64,000 bases of DNA from Jiangella asiatica (GTDB lineage Bacteria; Actinomycetota; Actinomycetes; Jiangellales; Jiangellaceae). Below are positions 1 through 7,906 of the stretch, in pieces. Positions within the stretch are counted from its first letter, which is position 1. Each line of letters opens with the position of its first letter. The notes under the pieces were generated by a model that did not search any database, was not told the origin of the DNA, and worked only from the letters and a program-made list of their open reading frames with translations. The stretch is from NCBI RefSeq assembly GCF_004349065.1, contig NZ_SMKZ01000001.1:393984-457983 (forward strand), written 5' to 3'. The position numbers and the translations under genes are program-made.

Positions 1-216
1 CCACGTGACGTCCGCCCCTCGCCAGCGGATCCGCCCGGCGGTCGGCGGGATCGCCCCGGCGATGATTTTGAACAGGGTGGACTTGCCGGCGCCGTTCGCC
101 CCGACCAGGCCGTGGATCGAGCCCTCCTCGACGGCGAGGCTCACCTGCCGCAGCGCCTCGGTCCCGTTGGGGAACCGCTTCGAGACACCGCGGGCCTCGA
201 GCAGCACCTCGCTCAC
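1..216 (-). CDS. Sugar ABC transporter ATP-binding protein (N-terminal part, runs off the window)
   Basis: Only the first ~72 codons are present; the gene continues beyond base 1. The predicted start is GTG at 216, preceded by a GACGAG stretch; upstream in-frame choices are blocked by a stop. Residues 39-47 read GANGAGKST, a Walker A loop, after a typical ABC N-terminal strand ([13 protein letters not shown]). It lies 25 nt downstream of the ribose-type binding protein gene on the same strand, so it should energise that importer, as RbsA/MglA-type ATPases do. Such proteins usually have about 500 residues with two ATPase domains; whether this one does cannot be seen here. Confidence 0.85.
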   Translation of the reverse strand, partial: MSEVLLEARGVSKRFPNGTEALRQVSLAVEEGSIHGLVGANGAGKSTLFKIIAGAIPPTAGRIRWRGADVTW

Positions 217-241
217 CTCGTCACCGCGCGCCGCGCCCCGG

Positions 242-1237
242 TCACCACTGCGGCTCACAGTCGTCGACGTTCTCCGCGGTGATCACGGGCGTGTCGTAGA
301 ACACCAGCTCGCCGGTGCCGTAGGAGTCGTCGTCGATCGCCTTCTTGAGCTCCTCCATGGCTCGGGCGCCGCCGTCGTACGGCTTGTAGCAGACGGTGCC
401 GTCCATGCCGCCGGCGGCAATCGAGTCGATGCCGAGCTGAGCGCCGCCGACCCCCCACACGATGGCGCTGGAGCCCACCGCGTCGACCGCTTCCTGGCAG
501 CCGACCGCCATGTCGTCGGAGATGGCGTAGAACCCGACGATGCCGGGGTTGGCGTTGAGCATCGACGCGCACGCCGCCTGGCCCTGGTCGGCCACCCAGC
601 CGCCGGGCTGCTCGGCGACGATCTCGAACGTGCCCTCGGTGACGGCGCGGAACTGCTCCACCCGCAGTGTGTTCTCGGCGTAGCCGGGGGCGCCCAGGAC
701 GAGGCCGATCGGGCCGCCGTCGGGGAGCTGCTCCATCATCGCCTGGCCGACCATCTCGCCGACGCCGGTCTCGTTCTCGATGACCAGCGCGCTCAGCGAC
801 GGGTAGACGTCGTCGATGGCGCGGTCGGCGCCGATGATGCTGTGGTAGCTCACGACCTTGATGCCCGCGTCGGTCATCTGGTCGACGAACTCGCCGGCCT
901 CGGCGGCGTTTGCCGGGATGATGATCACGCCGTCGGGCTGCTGGGCGATGATGGTCTGGACGTTGGCGGCCTCGGTCTGCACCTCGCTCTTGCCGTCGAG
1001 GTTCGCGATCACCTCGCAGCCCAGCTCCTCGGCCTTGTCGACGATGCCGGCGGCGCCGGCGTTGGGGTACGGGAAGGCCGTGCCGGAGCCGTTGTCGATC
1101 GCGATCCGGCAGCTGCCGGAGTCCTCCGAGCCCTCGGCGCTCGTCTCGGTGCTGGTGTCCTCGGTCGCGCAGGCGGTCAGGGACACGGCCAGCGCGCCGA
1201 TCAGGGCGGCGGCCCTCACTCCGTTGTGGTGCCTCAT
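242..1237 (-). CDS. Ribose-type sugar ABC transporter substrate-binding lipoprotein
   Basis: 331 residues. ATG at 1237 is preceded by GAGAGG about 7 nt upstream. The N-terminus has a basic stretch, a hydrophobic helix and the lipobox LTAC, so the mature protein would be a membrane-anchored lipoprotein. The body looks like the periplasmic-binding-protein type 1 fold used by RbsB relatives ([20 protein letters not shown], then VLGAPGY and [12 protein letters not shown]). It delivers a sugar or sugar-like solute to the ABC importer whose ATPase begins just downstream. It follows the E1 beta gene after a 77-nt gap that carries a palindromic operator, so it may have its own regulated promoter. The substrate is not evident. 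Confidence 0.88.
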   Translation of the reverse strand: MRHHNGVRAAALIGALAVSLTACATEDTSTETSAEGSEDSGSCRIAIDNGSGTAFPYPNAGAAGIVDKAEELGCEVIANLDGKSEVQTEAANVQTIIAQQPDGVIIIPANAAEAGEFVDQMTDAGIKVVSYHSIIGADRAIDDVYPSLSALVIENETGVGEMVGQAMMEQLPDGGPIGLVLGAPGYAENTLRVEQFRAVTEGTFEIVAEQPGGWVADQGQAACASMLNANPGIVGFYAISDDMAVGCQEAVDAVGSSAIVWGVGGAQLGIDSIAAGGMDGTVCYKPYDGGARAMEELKKAIDDDSYGTGELVFYDTPVITAENVDDCEPQW

Positions 1238-1293
1238 CACAGTCCTCTCAGTCGATCCGTGGGTGTCCGGCGCGCGTGCGTGGGACGGATTGA

Positions 1294-1305
1294 TCAATCG
1301 TTTGA
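1294..1305. promoter_or_regulatory. Palindromic operator TCAATCGTTTGA upstream of the binding-protein gene
   Basis: TCAA-TCGT-TTGA is a dyad in the gap between the E1 beta and binding-protein genes. Its exact reverse complement occurs at 5403-5414 in front of the SDR gene of the same operon. A second overlapping dyad, GATTGATCAATC, lies at 1288-1299. The repeated site suggests one regulator acting on both promoters. Confidence 0.6.
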
Positions 1306-1314
1306 GGGCGGCGT

Positions 1315-2301
1315 TCAGCCGGCGGCGACGAGCTGCCGCACGGCGGCGGCGATCTGGTCGGCGCCAGGCACGACGGCGGCCGCGAGGCCGGGGGCGGCGG
1401 GCAGCCGCAGGTCCGGCACGGCGACCCGCCGCGGCGGTGCCGCGAGCGCGATGCCGGCCTCGGCCACCCGGGCAAGCACCTCTGCGCCGAACCCGCCGGT
1501 GCGGTTGGCCTCGTGCGCGACGACGAGCCGACCGGTCCGGGCGACCGACGCCAGCACCTCGTCCCACGGGAACGGGTCCAGCCACGGCGTCTCGAGCACC
1601 TCGACGTCGTGGCCCTCCTGGGCCAGTGTCTCCGCGGCGGCCACGGTCTGCAGCGACAGCGCGCCCCAGGTCACGACGGTCGCGGTGGTACCGGTACGGC
1701 GGGTGCGCAGGCCGCCGATCGGGGCGACCGGCCCGCCGAGGCTCACCTCCTGCTTGGCACCGTGGTAGAGCGTGCGGTTCTCGATCACGACGACGGGGTC
1801 GTCGCACCCGATGGCCGACAACAGCAGGTCGTACGCGTCCTGGGCGGTGACCGGCATGCACACCCTGATGCCGGGCGTGTGCAGGAAGAACGCCTCGAGG
1901 CTCTGCGAGTGCTGTGCGCACGAGCCCGGTGCGGTGCCCTGCTGGGTGCGGATGGTCAGCGGCGCGGTGAGCCGCCCCTCCGACACGTAGCGGACGTTCG
2001 CCGCCTGGTTGACGACCTGGTCCAGGGCGACCAGGAAGAAGTCGGTCCACATGATCTCGACCACCGGGCGCCGGCCGAACATGGCGGCACCGACGGCGGA
2101 GCCGAGGATGGCCGACTCGCTGATGGGGGTGTCGAACACCCGGTCGCCGAACTGCTTGCGCAGGCCCTTGCTGACCCCGAAGACCCCGCCGGGCACGCCG
2201 ACGTCCTCGCCGTAGAGCAGGACCTCGGGCCGTTCCTCGAGGGCGCGGCGCAGCGCGGCGTTGGCCGCCTCGCCGTAGGACAGCTTGCGGGTCTCAGGCA
2301 T
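1315..2301 (-). CDS. 2-oxoacid (or acetoin-type) dehydrogenase E1 component, beta subunit
   Basis: 328 residues, the usual size for E1 beta. It forms the TPP-binding site together with the alpha subunit encoded immediately upstream. Visible family features are LLYGEDVG near residue 30, with the Glu that activates TPP, and PISESAILGSAVGAA. Also seen are the aspartate/phenylalanine stretch around IMWTDFF and AQHSQSLEAFFLHTPG, with the His next to the substrate channel. ATG at 2301 lies 8 nt inside the end of the alpha gene, so the two are translationally coupled. No E2 or E3 gene is present in the window; they may lie beyond base 1 or elsewhere. The oxo-acid substrate cannot be assigned. Confidence 0.88.
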   Translation of the reverse strand: MPETRKLSYGEAANAALRRALEERPEVLLYGEDVGVPGGVFGVSKGLRKQFGDRVFDTPISESAILGSAVGAAMFGRRPVVEIMWTDFFLVALDQVVNQAANVRYVSEGRLTAPLTIRTQQGTAPGSCAQHSQSLEAFFLHTPGIRVCMPVTAQDAYDLLLSAIGCDDPVVVIENRTLYHGAKQEVSLGGPVAPIGGLRTRRTGTTATVVTWGALSLQTVAAAETLAQEGHDVEVLETPWLDPFPWDEVLASVARTGRLVVAHEANRTGGFGAEVLARVAEAGIALAAPPRRVAVPDLRLPAAPGLAAAVVPGADQIAAAVRQLVAAG

Positions 2302-3259
2302 GGACGTGCCTCCTGACGGCTTCGGCGTCGGCCAGCGGGGCGGCCGCGGCCTCCCGCGCCGCCGCCTCGATCTCATGAGCGGCGTCGTCGTGCGCCGCGG
2401 CGATGTCGGACTCGGGGACGGCCGCCGCGCGCAGTGCCGCCTGCAGCCTGGTGACCGGCTCGTTCTCGGCCAGCCGTTCCAGCTCGCCCGGCTGCCGGTA
2501 CTGCTCGGCGTCGCCGATGTAGTGGCCGACCAGGCGGGCCGTCATGAGCTCGAGCAGGACCGGGCCGCCGCCCTCCCTGGCGCTCTGGACCGCGTCGCCG
2601 ACGCGGTCGCGCACGACGGCCGGATCGTTGCCGTCGATGCGTTCGCCGAGCATGCCGTAGGCCCGGGCCCGGTCGGCGAGCACGTCGTTGCGCACCATGT
2701 CCCGGATCGGGGTCAGCTCGGAGTACTCGTTGTTCTCGCAGACGAACACCACCGGCAGGTCGAACGCGGCCGCGAAGTTCATCGACTCGTGGACCGCGCC
2801 CTGGTTCATCGCGCCGTCGCCGAAGACGCACAGCGCGACCCGCCCGGTACCGTCGAACCGCCCGGCCAGCGCCGCGCCGAGCGCCAGCGGCGCCCCGGCG
2901 CCGACGATCGAGTTCTCGCCGTGGAAGCCGTACTCGGGCGCGGTGAAGTGCGCCGATCCGCCGCGCCCGCCGTTGACGCCGGTGGCGCGGCCGAGCAGCT
3001 CCGCCAGAATCGCCGCGGCCGGCACGCCGCGGGCCAGCGCCCAGCCGTGCCCGCGGTACGTCGCGAACAGTGCGTCGGCCGGCTCCAGCACCGAGCAGGC
3101 GCCGACCGGGCCGGCCTCCTGCCCGATGCACAGGTGCACCGAGCCGACGATGTCGCCGCCCAGCCGGAGATCGCGGACCTTCTCCTCCAGCAGCCGGATG
3201 CGCCACACGTCGCGCAGGTCGCGCAGCATGGCTCCGGTGCCGGTCTCCGATTCCGTCAT
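2294..3259 (-). CDS. 2-oxoacid (or acetoin-type) dehydrogenase E1 component, alpha subunit
   Basis: 321 residues. It carries the TPP-binding motif that begins GDGAMNQG (about residue 145) and ends CENN some 25 residues later, and the TYRGHGWALARG loop typical of E1 alpha. It decarboxylates a 2-oxo substrate with TPP together with E1 beta. ATG at 3259 overlaps the stop of the upstream lyase gene by 4 nt (ATGA), placing it inside a tightly coupled operon SDR-lyase-E1 alpha-E1 beta. The neighbouring lyase and SDR suggest a degradative pathway whose carbon skeleton is oxidised to an oxo-acid before this step. That pathway is inferred from context only. Confidence 0.88.
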   Translation of the reverse strand: MTESETGTGAMLRDLRDVWRIRLLEEKVRDLRLGGDIVGSVHLCIGQEAGPVGACSVLEPADALFATYRGHGWALARGVPAAAILAELLGRATGVNGGRGGSAHFTAPEYGFHGENSIVGAGAPLALGAALAGRFDGTGRVALCVFGDGAMNQGAVHESMNFAAAFDLPVVFVCENNEYSELTPIRDMVRNDVLADRARAYGMLGERIDGNDPAVVRDRVGDAVQSAREGGGPVLLELMTARLVGHYIGDAEQYRQPGELERLAENEPVTRLQAALRAAAVPESDIAAAHDDAAHEIEAAAREAAAAPLADAEAVRRHVHA

Positions 3260-4614
3260 CGCTCCTTCACCTCTCGCTGGACGGACCATGCCTCCAGGGC
3301 GCGGTCGCAGCTGGTTTCCGCCTCGCCGACGTAGTCGCCGGGGGCGATCGGCTCGGGCAGCAGCGCGGCGACCTCGGCGGTCCGGACGGCCTCGTCGAGG
3401 GTCGTGCCCTCGGCGCGGGCCCGGGCGGCCGCCGCGTAGACGGTGTCGTGCGCGCGTTCCCGCCCCAGGTGCGGCGCCAGCCGCATCATGTACGCCTCGG
3501 ACAGCACCGACCCTCCCTCGGCGCCCATGTTCGACGCCATGGCCGCGGCGTCGACCTGCAGGCCTCGTGCCGTGTCGGCGGCCAGCGCCAGCGCGGCGGC
3601 CGTGCTGCACGCCAGGTCCGGGACGATCATCCACTCGGCCTGCCACTCGCCGGTGGCCCGTTCGTGGCCCGCCTCCAGCGCCCGGTACAGCCCGGGCAGC
3701 AGGGTGGTCGCGTGCACGCTGAACCCGAGCATCGCCTCCGACGAGATCGGGTTGCGCTTCTGCGGCATCGTCGACGACGCTCCCCGGTGGTGGCCGTCGA
3801 CCTCGCGCACCTCGGCGATCTCGGTGCGCGACAGGTCGACGATCTCGCGCCCGAACCGGCCGGCCGTCCCCGCCGCCGCCGCGCACGCCGCACCGAACTC
3901 GACCAGGCGGTCGCGCGCCACGTGCCACGGCACGTCGTCCGCGGCCAGCCCGAGCTCGGCCGCCATCGCCCGCCGGACGGCCGCCGCGGTCGACCCCAGC
4001 GCGGCAGACGTGCCGCCGGCACCGTACAGCGACACGACACCGACCGCTGCCGCCGCCGTCCGCAGACGGGCGAGGTCGCGGGACACCTGGCCGAGGTAGG
4101 TCGCGATCTTGGCGCCGAAGGTGGTCGGGACCGCCTGCTGTGCGTGCGTCCGGGCCGCCATCACGGTGCTGCGATGCCGGCCGGCCAAGGCGGCGAGGGC
4201 GTCACCGAACTCGCGGAGCAGCTCGTCGAGTCGCCGGCCCGCCGCGACCAGCTGCAGGACGAGGCCGGTGTCCATGATGTCCTGCGTGGTCGCTCCCCAG
4301 TGCACCCGCGGCGGCCTGGCGCCGTCGACCGGCTCGGCCAGCTGCCGCACCAGCGGCAGGACCGGATAGCCGACGTTGCGCGATTCCTCCCACAGGGTGG
4401 GCAGGTCGACGGGCTGCTCGGCGAGCCGGCTCTTCAGCGCCTGGACGTCATGGTCGTCGACGACGCCGACGCTCGCCTGCGCTTGGCACAAGGCCAGCTC
4501 GGCTCGCAGCCACCCGTCGACGGTGGCCTCCTCGCTGAACACGCGCGTCATCGGCTCGTCCGCGTACAAGGCGGTGAGCAGGCGGAACGGTCCCGGGATC
4601 GCACCGTTGGCCAT
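3256..4614 (-). CDS. Adenylosuccinate lyase/PcaB-like lyase of the fumarase-aspartase superfamily
   Basis: 452 residues. The superfamily signature SSTMPQKRNP is present at about residue 280, preceded by the usual HHRGA turn. The rest of the sequence resembles 3-carboxy-cis,cis-muconate cycloisomerase (PcaB) and adenylosuccinate lyase more than fumarase or argininosuccinate lyase. These enzymes are cytoplasmic tetramers that eliminate or cycloisomerise a carboxylated substrate. No other protocatechuate-pathway gene is nearby, so the PcaB reaction itself is doubtful. Start and stop overlap both neighbours by 3-4 nt. Most likely it performs an elimination step between the SDR and the E1 enzyme. 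Confidence 0.8.
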   Translation of the reverse strand: MANGAIPGPFRLLTALYADEPMTRVFSEEATVDGWLRAELALCQAQASVGVVDDHDVQALKSRLAEQPVDLPTLWEESRNVGYPVLPLVRQLAEPVDGARPPRVHWGATTQDIMDTGLVLQLVAAGRRLDELLREFGDALAALAGRHRSTVMAARTHAQQAVPTTFGAKIATYLGQVSRDLARLRTAAAAVGVVSLYGAGGTSAALGSTAAAVRRAMAAELGLAADDVPWHVARDRLVEFGAACAAAAGTAGRFGREIVDLSRTEIAEVREVDGHHRGASSTMPQKRNPISSEAMLGFSVHATTLLPGLYRALEAGHERATGEWQAEWMIVPDLACSTAAALALAADTARGLQVDAAAMASNMGAEGGSVLSEAYMMRLAPHLGRERAHDTVYAAAARARAEGTTLDEAVRTAEVAALLPEPIAPGDYVGEAETSCDRALEAWSVQREVKER

Positions 4615-5390
4615 CAGTGCATCTCCAATCCGCCGTCGACGTTGACCGCCTGGCCCGTCACGTAGGAGGCGAGGTCGCTGACCAGGAAGAGGACGACGGC
4701 GGCGAGCTCGTCGGGGCGACCCTCCCGGCGCAACGGCGCGGCGGCCGTCACCTCACGCAGGTAGGCCTCGCCGGCGCCGGGACCGAACGCCTTGCCGCGG
4801 TCGGCGATGATGCCGTCCCACATCGGCGTGTGGAAGACGCCGGGGCACACGGCGTTGACGCGGACCGCCGGCCCGTAGGCCAGGGCGGCGGACTTGGTCA
4901 TGGACAGCAGGGCGGCCTTGCTGGCGGCGTAGTGGACCGCGTTCGGCCGGCCGGATCGGCCCGCGACCGAGGCAAGGGTGACGACGGCGCCGCCGTGCTC
5001 GGCCATCGCGTTCGCCGCGGCCTGGGTGACCAGGAACGTCGCCGTGAGGTTGACGTCCATGATGCGCCGCCACGACTCCTCGCTCACTTGGGCCATCGGT
5101 GTCGTCTCCATGATCCCGGCGCAGTTGACCAGGATGTCCAGGCCACCGAGGACGCCGGTCGCCTCGTGTACCGCCCGCGCCGGCTCGCCGGCACCGGTGA
5201 GGTCGGCCTCGATACCGACCGCGGCGTCGCCCAGTTCCTCGACCGCCGCCTTCACCGGCTCGCCCGGTAGGTCGCACACGGCGACGCGCGCACCGGCGGC
5301 GGCGAGCAACCGGGAGCAGGCCAGGCCGAGACCGCCGGCGCCTCCGGTGATCAGTGCCCGTCGCCCCCGGAGGTCGACAGCAACGCTCAC
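4614..5390 (-). CDS. SDR family NAD(P)-dependent oxidoreductase
   Basis: 258 residues, first gene of the operon. The Rossmann glycine motif TGGAGGLGLA is near residue 15. The catalytic Ser-Tyr-Lys set is visible, with YAASK giving Tyr153 and Lys157, and the C-terminus ends with the classical VTGQAVNVDGG stretch. It oxidises or reduces an alcohol/ketone with NAD(P). GTG at 5390 has an ideal AGGAGG 5 nt upstream. A promoter-like pair (TTGCCC and TACCGT, 17 nt apart) and a palindromic operator lie directly in front. The stop overlaps the lyase start (ATGA). Confidence 0.9.
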   Translation of the reverse strand: MSVAVDLRGRRALITGGAGGLGLACSRLLAAAGARVAVCDLPGEPVKAAVEELGDAAVGIEADLTGAGEPARAVHEATGVLGGLDILVNCAGIMETTPMAQVSEESWRRIMDVNLTATFLVTQAAANAMAEHGGAVVTLASVAGRSGRPNAVHYAASKAALLSMTKSAALAYGPAVRVNAVCPGVFHTPMWDGIIADRGKAFGPGAGEAYLREVTAAAPLRREGRPDELAAVVLFLVSDLASYVTGQAVNVDGGLEMH

Positions 5391-5402
5391 GGGGCCTCCT
5401 AG

Positions 5403-5446
5403 TCAAACGATTGACTGACGGTACCAGGGGCCCTTTGGGCGGGCAA
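5403..5446 (-). promoter_or_regulatory. Promoter and operator of the SDR-lyase-E1 operon
   Basis: On the minus strand, TTGCCC (5446-5441) and TACCGT (5423-5418) are separated by exactly 17 nt, a good sigma-70-type arrangement. The palindrome TCAATCGTTTGA (5414-5403) follows where transcription would begin, so a bound protein would block initiation. The same 12 bp recur at 1294-1305. The regulator gene is not in the window or not identifiable. Confidence 0.6.
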
Positions 5447-5525
5447 GGGGAAGATTTCGGACGGGTTCGGGCAAGATGTCCGCCCACTCCCGACGCGGCC
5501 GTACGGCTGGCCCGCGCCGGCACGG

Positions 5526-6206
5526 TCAGTCGCCGGGCAGCTGCCGGGTGTCGATGACCTGCTGCGCGACGTTGCGGAGCTTGACGTTCTTGTGCTGCGA
5601 GTAGCGCCGGAGGAGCGCGAACGCGCGATCCGCGTCGAGGTCGAAGCGCTCCATGAGCATGCCCTGTGCCTGCCCGATCAACTGCCGGGTGCCGATCGCC
5701 TGACGCAGCCCGTGTTGTTCGCGCGCGGCCGCCAGCGCCACGGACGCGTGCCGACCGAAGATGTCGGCGACCTCCAGGTCGTCCTCGTCGAAGAAGCCGG
5801 GCGTGGCGGAGTAGAGGTCCAGTGCGCCGTGGATGTCGCGCAAGGTCGAGAGCCGGACGCCGATGACGCTGCGCAGGCCGAGCTCGGTGACGCCGCGCGC
5901 CCAGGCCGGCCATCGTTTCTCCAGCGTGGTGTCGGTGACGACGAACGACTCGTTGTTCTGGAGGGCTTCGAGGCACGGCCCTTCGCGGAGCTCGGTCTGC
6001 AGACGGTCGGACGTGGCCACTTTCGGGCCGGTGATGGCGACGGTCTCGATCCGGCCGCCACCGTGCAGGAACAACACACCGGCCTCGTCGCAGCCGGTCG
6101 TGTCGCGGGCGTACTCGATCAGCCGGTCGAGGGTCTGCTCCACGTCGGGTTCGTCGTGCAGCTCCAGCGCCAACTGGGCGAGATCGCTTCGGTCCATGTG
6201 GTCCAT
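5526..6206 (-). CDS. GAF and ANTAR domain-containing regulator
   Basis: 226 residues. A GAF sensor domain occupies about residues 15-160 and an ANTAR RNA-binding domain about 165-220 (GTRQLIGQAQGMLMERF, then AFALLRRYSQ). ANTAR proteins bind paired hairpins in leader RNAs and relieve transcription termination; in actinomycetes GAF-ANTAR proteins are numerous and often stress- or redox-linked. ATG at 6206 is chosen over an upstream in-frame start because GGAGGT lies 7 nt before it. A Cys pair that could sense redox or ligand was not obvious, and no dual-hairpin target was recognised nearby. The gene stands alone on the minus strand. Confidence 0.88.
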   Translation of the reverse strand: MDHMDRSDLAQLALELHDEPDVEQTLDRLIEYARDTTGCDEAGVLFLHGGGRIETVAITGPKVATSDRLQTELREGPCLEALQNNESFVVTDTTLEKRWPAWARGVTELGLRSVIGVRLSTLRDIHGALDLYSATPGFFDEDDLEVADIFGRHASVALAAAREQHGLRQAIGTRQLIGQAQGMLMERFDLDADRAFALLRRYSQHKNVKLRNVAQQVIDTRQLPGD

Positions 6207-6398
6207 GTGCCGCACCTCCAATGGCCGGCGACACGGGGAGTCGACGGTTCGAACACACCAGTATCGCCCGTGGACCGCGGGTGGCCGCCCGGCCCGACCC
6301 GACGATCGTGCGGCGGCACGCAATGAATCCGGCCGATTCCGCGCACGTGGACGGCGTTCACGACGAGCCCGACGCCGACCAGCTCGGCCGGCCCGGCG

Positions 6399-6650
6399 TC
6401 AGAACACCGGGTGAGCGGCGTTGTCGCTGACGGCGCGGACCCCCTCCTCCTGCGCGCAGTGTGCACAGCAGAAGACGCGGTCGCCGGCCTGGATCCCGTG
6501 GCCGATCACCTTGCAGCCACAGTGCGCGCACTCGGGCGCACAGCGGTGGACGGCGCACTCGAAGCTGTCGAACACGTACTCGTGACCGTCGGCGGTACGC
6601 AGCGTGAAAGTGCGCTCGTACTCGTTGCCGCAGACATCGCATCGGTTCAT
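6399..6650 (-). CDS. Small cysteine-rich, probably metal-binding protein
   Basis: 83 residues with ten cysteines: a CDVC knuckle at residues 4-7, Cys32 in the stretch FDSFECA, a C-CAHCGC cluster at 37-46 and CCAHC at 61-65. His35, His43 and His64 sit between them. The pattern fits two zinc-ribbon-like sites or a metallothionein-like metal store. ATG at 6650 has GGAGAG 5 nt upstream. It is conserved-looking, but I cannot give a specific function. It lies between the GAF-ANTAR gene and a divergently transcribed small membrane protein gene. Confidence 0.7.
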   Translation of the reverse strand: MNRCDVCGNEYERTFTLRTADGHEYVFDSFECAVHRCAPECAHCGCKVIGHGIQAGDRVFCCAHCAQEEGVRAVSDNAAHPVF

Positions 6651-6810
6651 GTCGCTCTCCTCGATCTGGAGCTGTGTGGCCCGACAGTGAGGCCGTACCC
6701 GTGTCGGCGCGTGGTACCCACCAGGCGCTGGGCATGGGGACGTGCTCACCGTTTCGGCGCTGCCACACCGGGTAGTGCGTTGGCGACGAACGATCTCGAA
6801 GGAGGCCGGA

Positions 6811-7185
6811 ATGCGGCATTTTCGCCGGTGGGGAGCCGTCTACATCTTGATCCTGCTGTTCCTCGGATCATGGATGGGGCACTTCTTCACGCAGCTGGCC
6901 GAGTTCCGGAGCGAGCAGCAGGACCACGATCAGCCATTCGTGTGGTCCGACTACCTGGCGTCGTTCTTCGCCTCGACGTTCGAGAACTGGCAGAGCGAGT
7001 GGCTGCAGCTGATCTTCCAGGCTGTGCTGCTGCTCGCGGCGAAGCACCTGCTGTTCCAGGCCGACGCCGAGGATCTCGAACGGATCGAGCGGAAGATCGA
7101 CAACATCCACGAACGGGTGGGCGCCGGCGCGGTCGGGCCCGAGCAGGGCGATGAAGCCGCCATCGAACCCGAACCGAAGACGTGA
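6811..7185 (+). CDS. Small two-helix membrane protein, DUF6766-like
   Basis: 124 residues. ATG at 6811 is preceded by AAGGAGG. A first membrane segment spans about residues 9-27 (VYILILLFLGSWMG) and a second about 63-80 (LQLIFQAVLLLAAKHLLF), followed by a charged cytoplasmic tail with a short amphipathic helix. The opening RRWG, then GSWMGHFFTQ, and the later SEWLQL motif resemble the uncharacterised actinobacterial DUF6766 family. The function is unknown, and the gene has no obvious operon partner. Confidence 0.75.
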   Translation: MRHFRRWGAVYILILLFLGSWMGHFFTQLAEFRSEQQDHDQPFVWSDYLASFFASTFENWQSEWLQLIFQAVLLLAAKHLLFQADAEDLERIERKIDNIHERVGAGAVGPEQGDEAAIEPEPKT

Positions 7186-7211
7186 CGACGGTCGTCGACC
7201 GACTGCCTGCC

Positions 7212-7832
7212 TCAATGGCTGGCGACCGCCAGCCGGCCGGCGACGGTGAGCAGGAGCACGCCGGTGACCTGCTCGATCCGGGCCTTGACCGGCGGCCGGC
7301 GCAGCCACCTACCGAGGCGGTCGACGGCTGCGACGTACAGGCCGAACCAGGCCAGGTAGAGCAGCGCGAAGATCGCCGACAGCAGCAGGGCCTCGCCTCG
7401 CGGCGACCCGCCGCCGGCGGACAGGAACTGCGGCAGGAAGGTGACGAAGAACAGCGCCACCTTGGGGTTGAGCGCGTTCGACAGGAAGCCCTGCCGCAGG
7501 TAGGCCCACTGGCGCCGGGATATCACGACCGGCTCCCGTGCCTCCGGCTCGTGCCGGGACCGGGCCGCCGAGCGGAGCATCCGCACCGCGAGCCAGAGCA
7601 AGTACACCGCGCCGGCGATCCTGAGAACCAGGAACGCGGTGGACGAGGCGAGCAGCAGCGCCGACAGCCCGAGCGCCGCGGCACTCGCGTGCGCGGTGAC
7701 TCCGAGCACTCCGCCGAGCATCGTCAGCAGCCCGCCGCGCCTCCCACCGACCAGGGCGTTCCGGGTGATCAGGGCCTGGTCGGGCCCGGGGATCATGATC
7801 AGCACCAGCGCTGCTATCGCGAATGTCGTCAT
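7212..7832 (-). CDS. LysE family translocator (amino-acid exporter)
   Basis: 206 residues, normal for LysE/RhtB exporters. Five to six hydrophobic helices are visible. The family start motif IPGPDQALITRNAL is at residues 13-26 and the mid-protein motif FLSNALNPKVALFF with its Asn-Pro pair is present. It would export an amino acid or related compound through the cytoplasmic membrane. ATG at 7832 is chosen because the family N-terminus begins right there; the in-frame extension upstream is not family-like. It is divergent from a LysR gene 74 nt away, which probably controls it in the way LysG controls lysE. Confidence 0.85.
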   Translation of the reverse strand: MTTFAIAALVLIMIPGPDQALITRNALVGGRRGGLLTMLGGVLGVTAHASAAALGLSALLLASSTAFLVLRIAGAVYLLWLAVRMLRSAARSRHEPEAREPVVISRRQWAYLRQGFLSNALNPKVALFFVTFLPQFLSAGGGSPRGEALLLSAIFALLYLAWFGLYVAAVDRLGRWLRRPPVKARIEQVTGVLLLTVAGRLAVASH

Positions 7833-7894
7833 GACACGAGCCTGCCGCCGAACGAGCAATAGGTCCAATGTCGATATTCGCGGTGACCCATGCA

Positions 7895-7906
7895 TAAACT
7901 CTATGA
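7895..7906 (+). promoter_or_regulatory. Leaderless-type -10 element of the LysR gene
   Basis: TAAACT at 7895-7900 is followed by exactly 6 nt and then the ATG at 7907. No Shine-Dalgarno sequence is present. The spacing puts the predicted transcription start on the first base of the start codon, the hallmark of actinobacterial leaderless genes. Confidence 0.55.
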
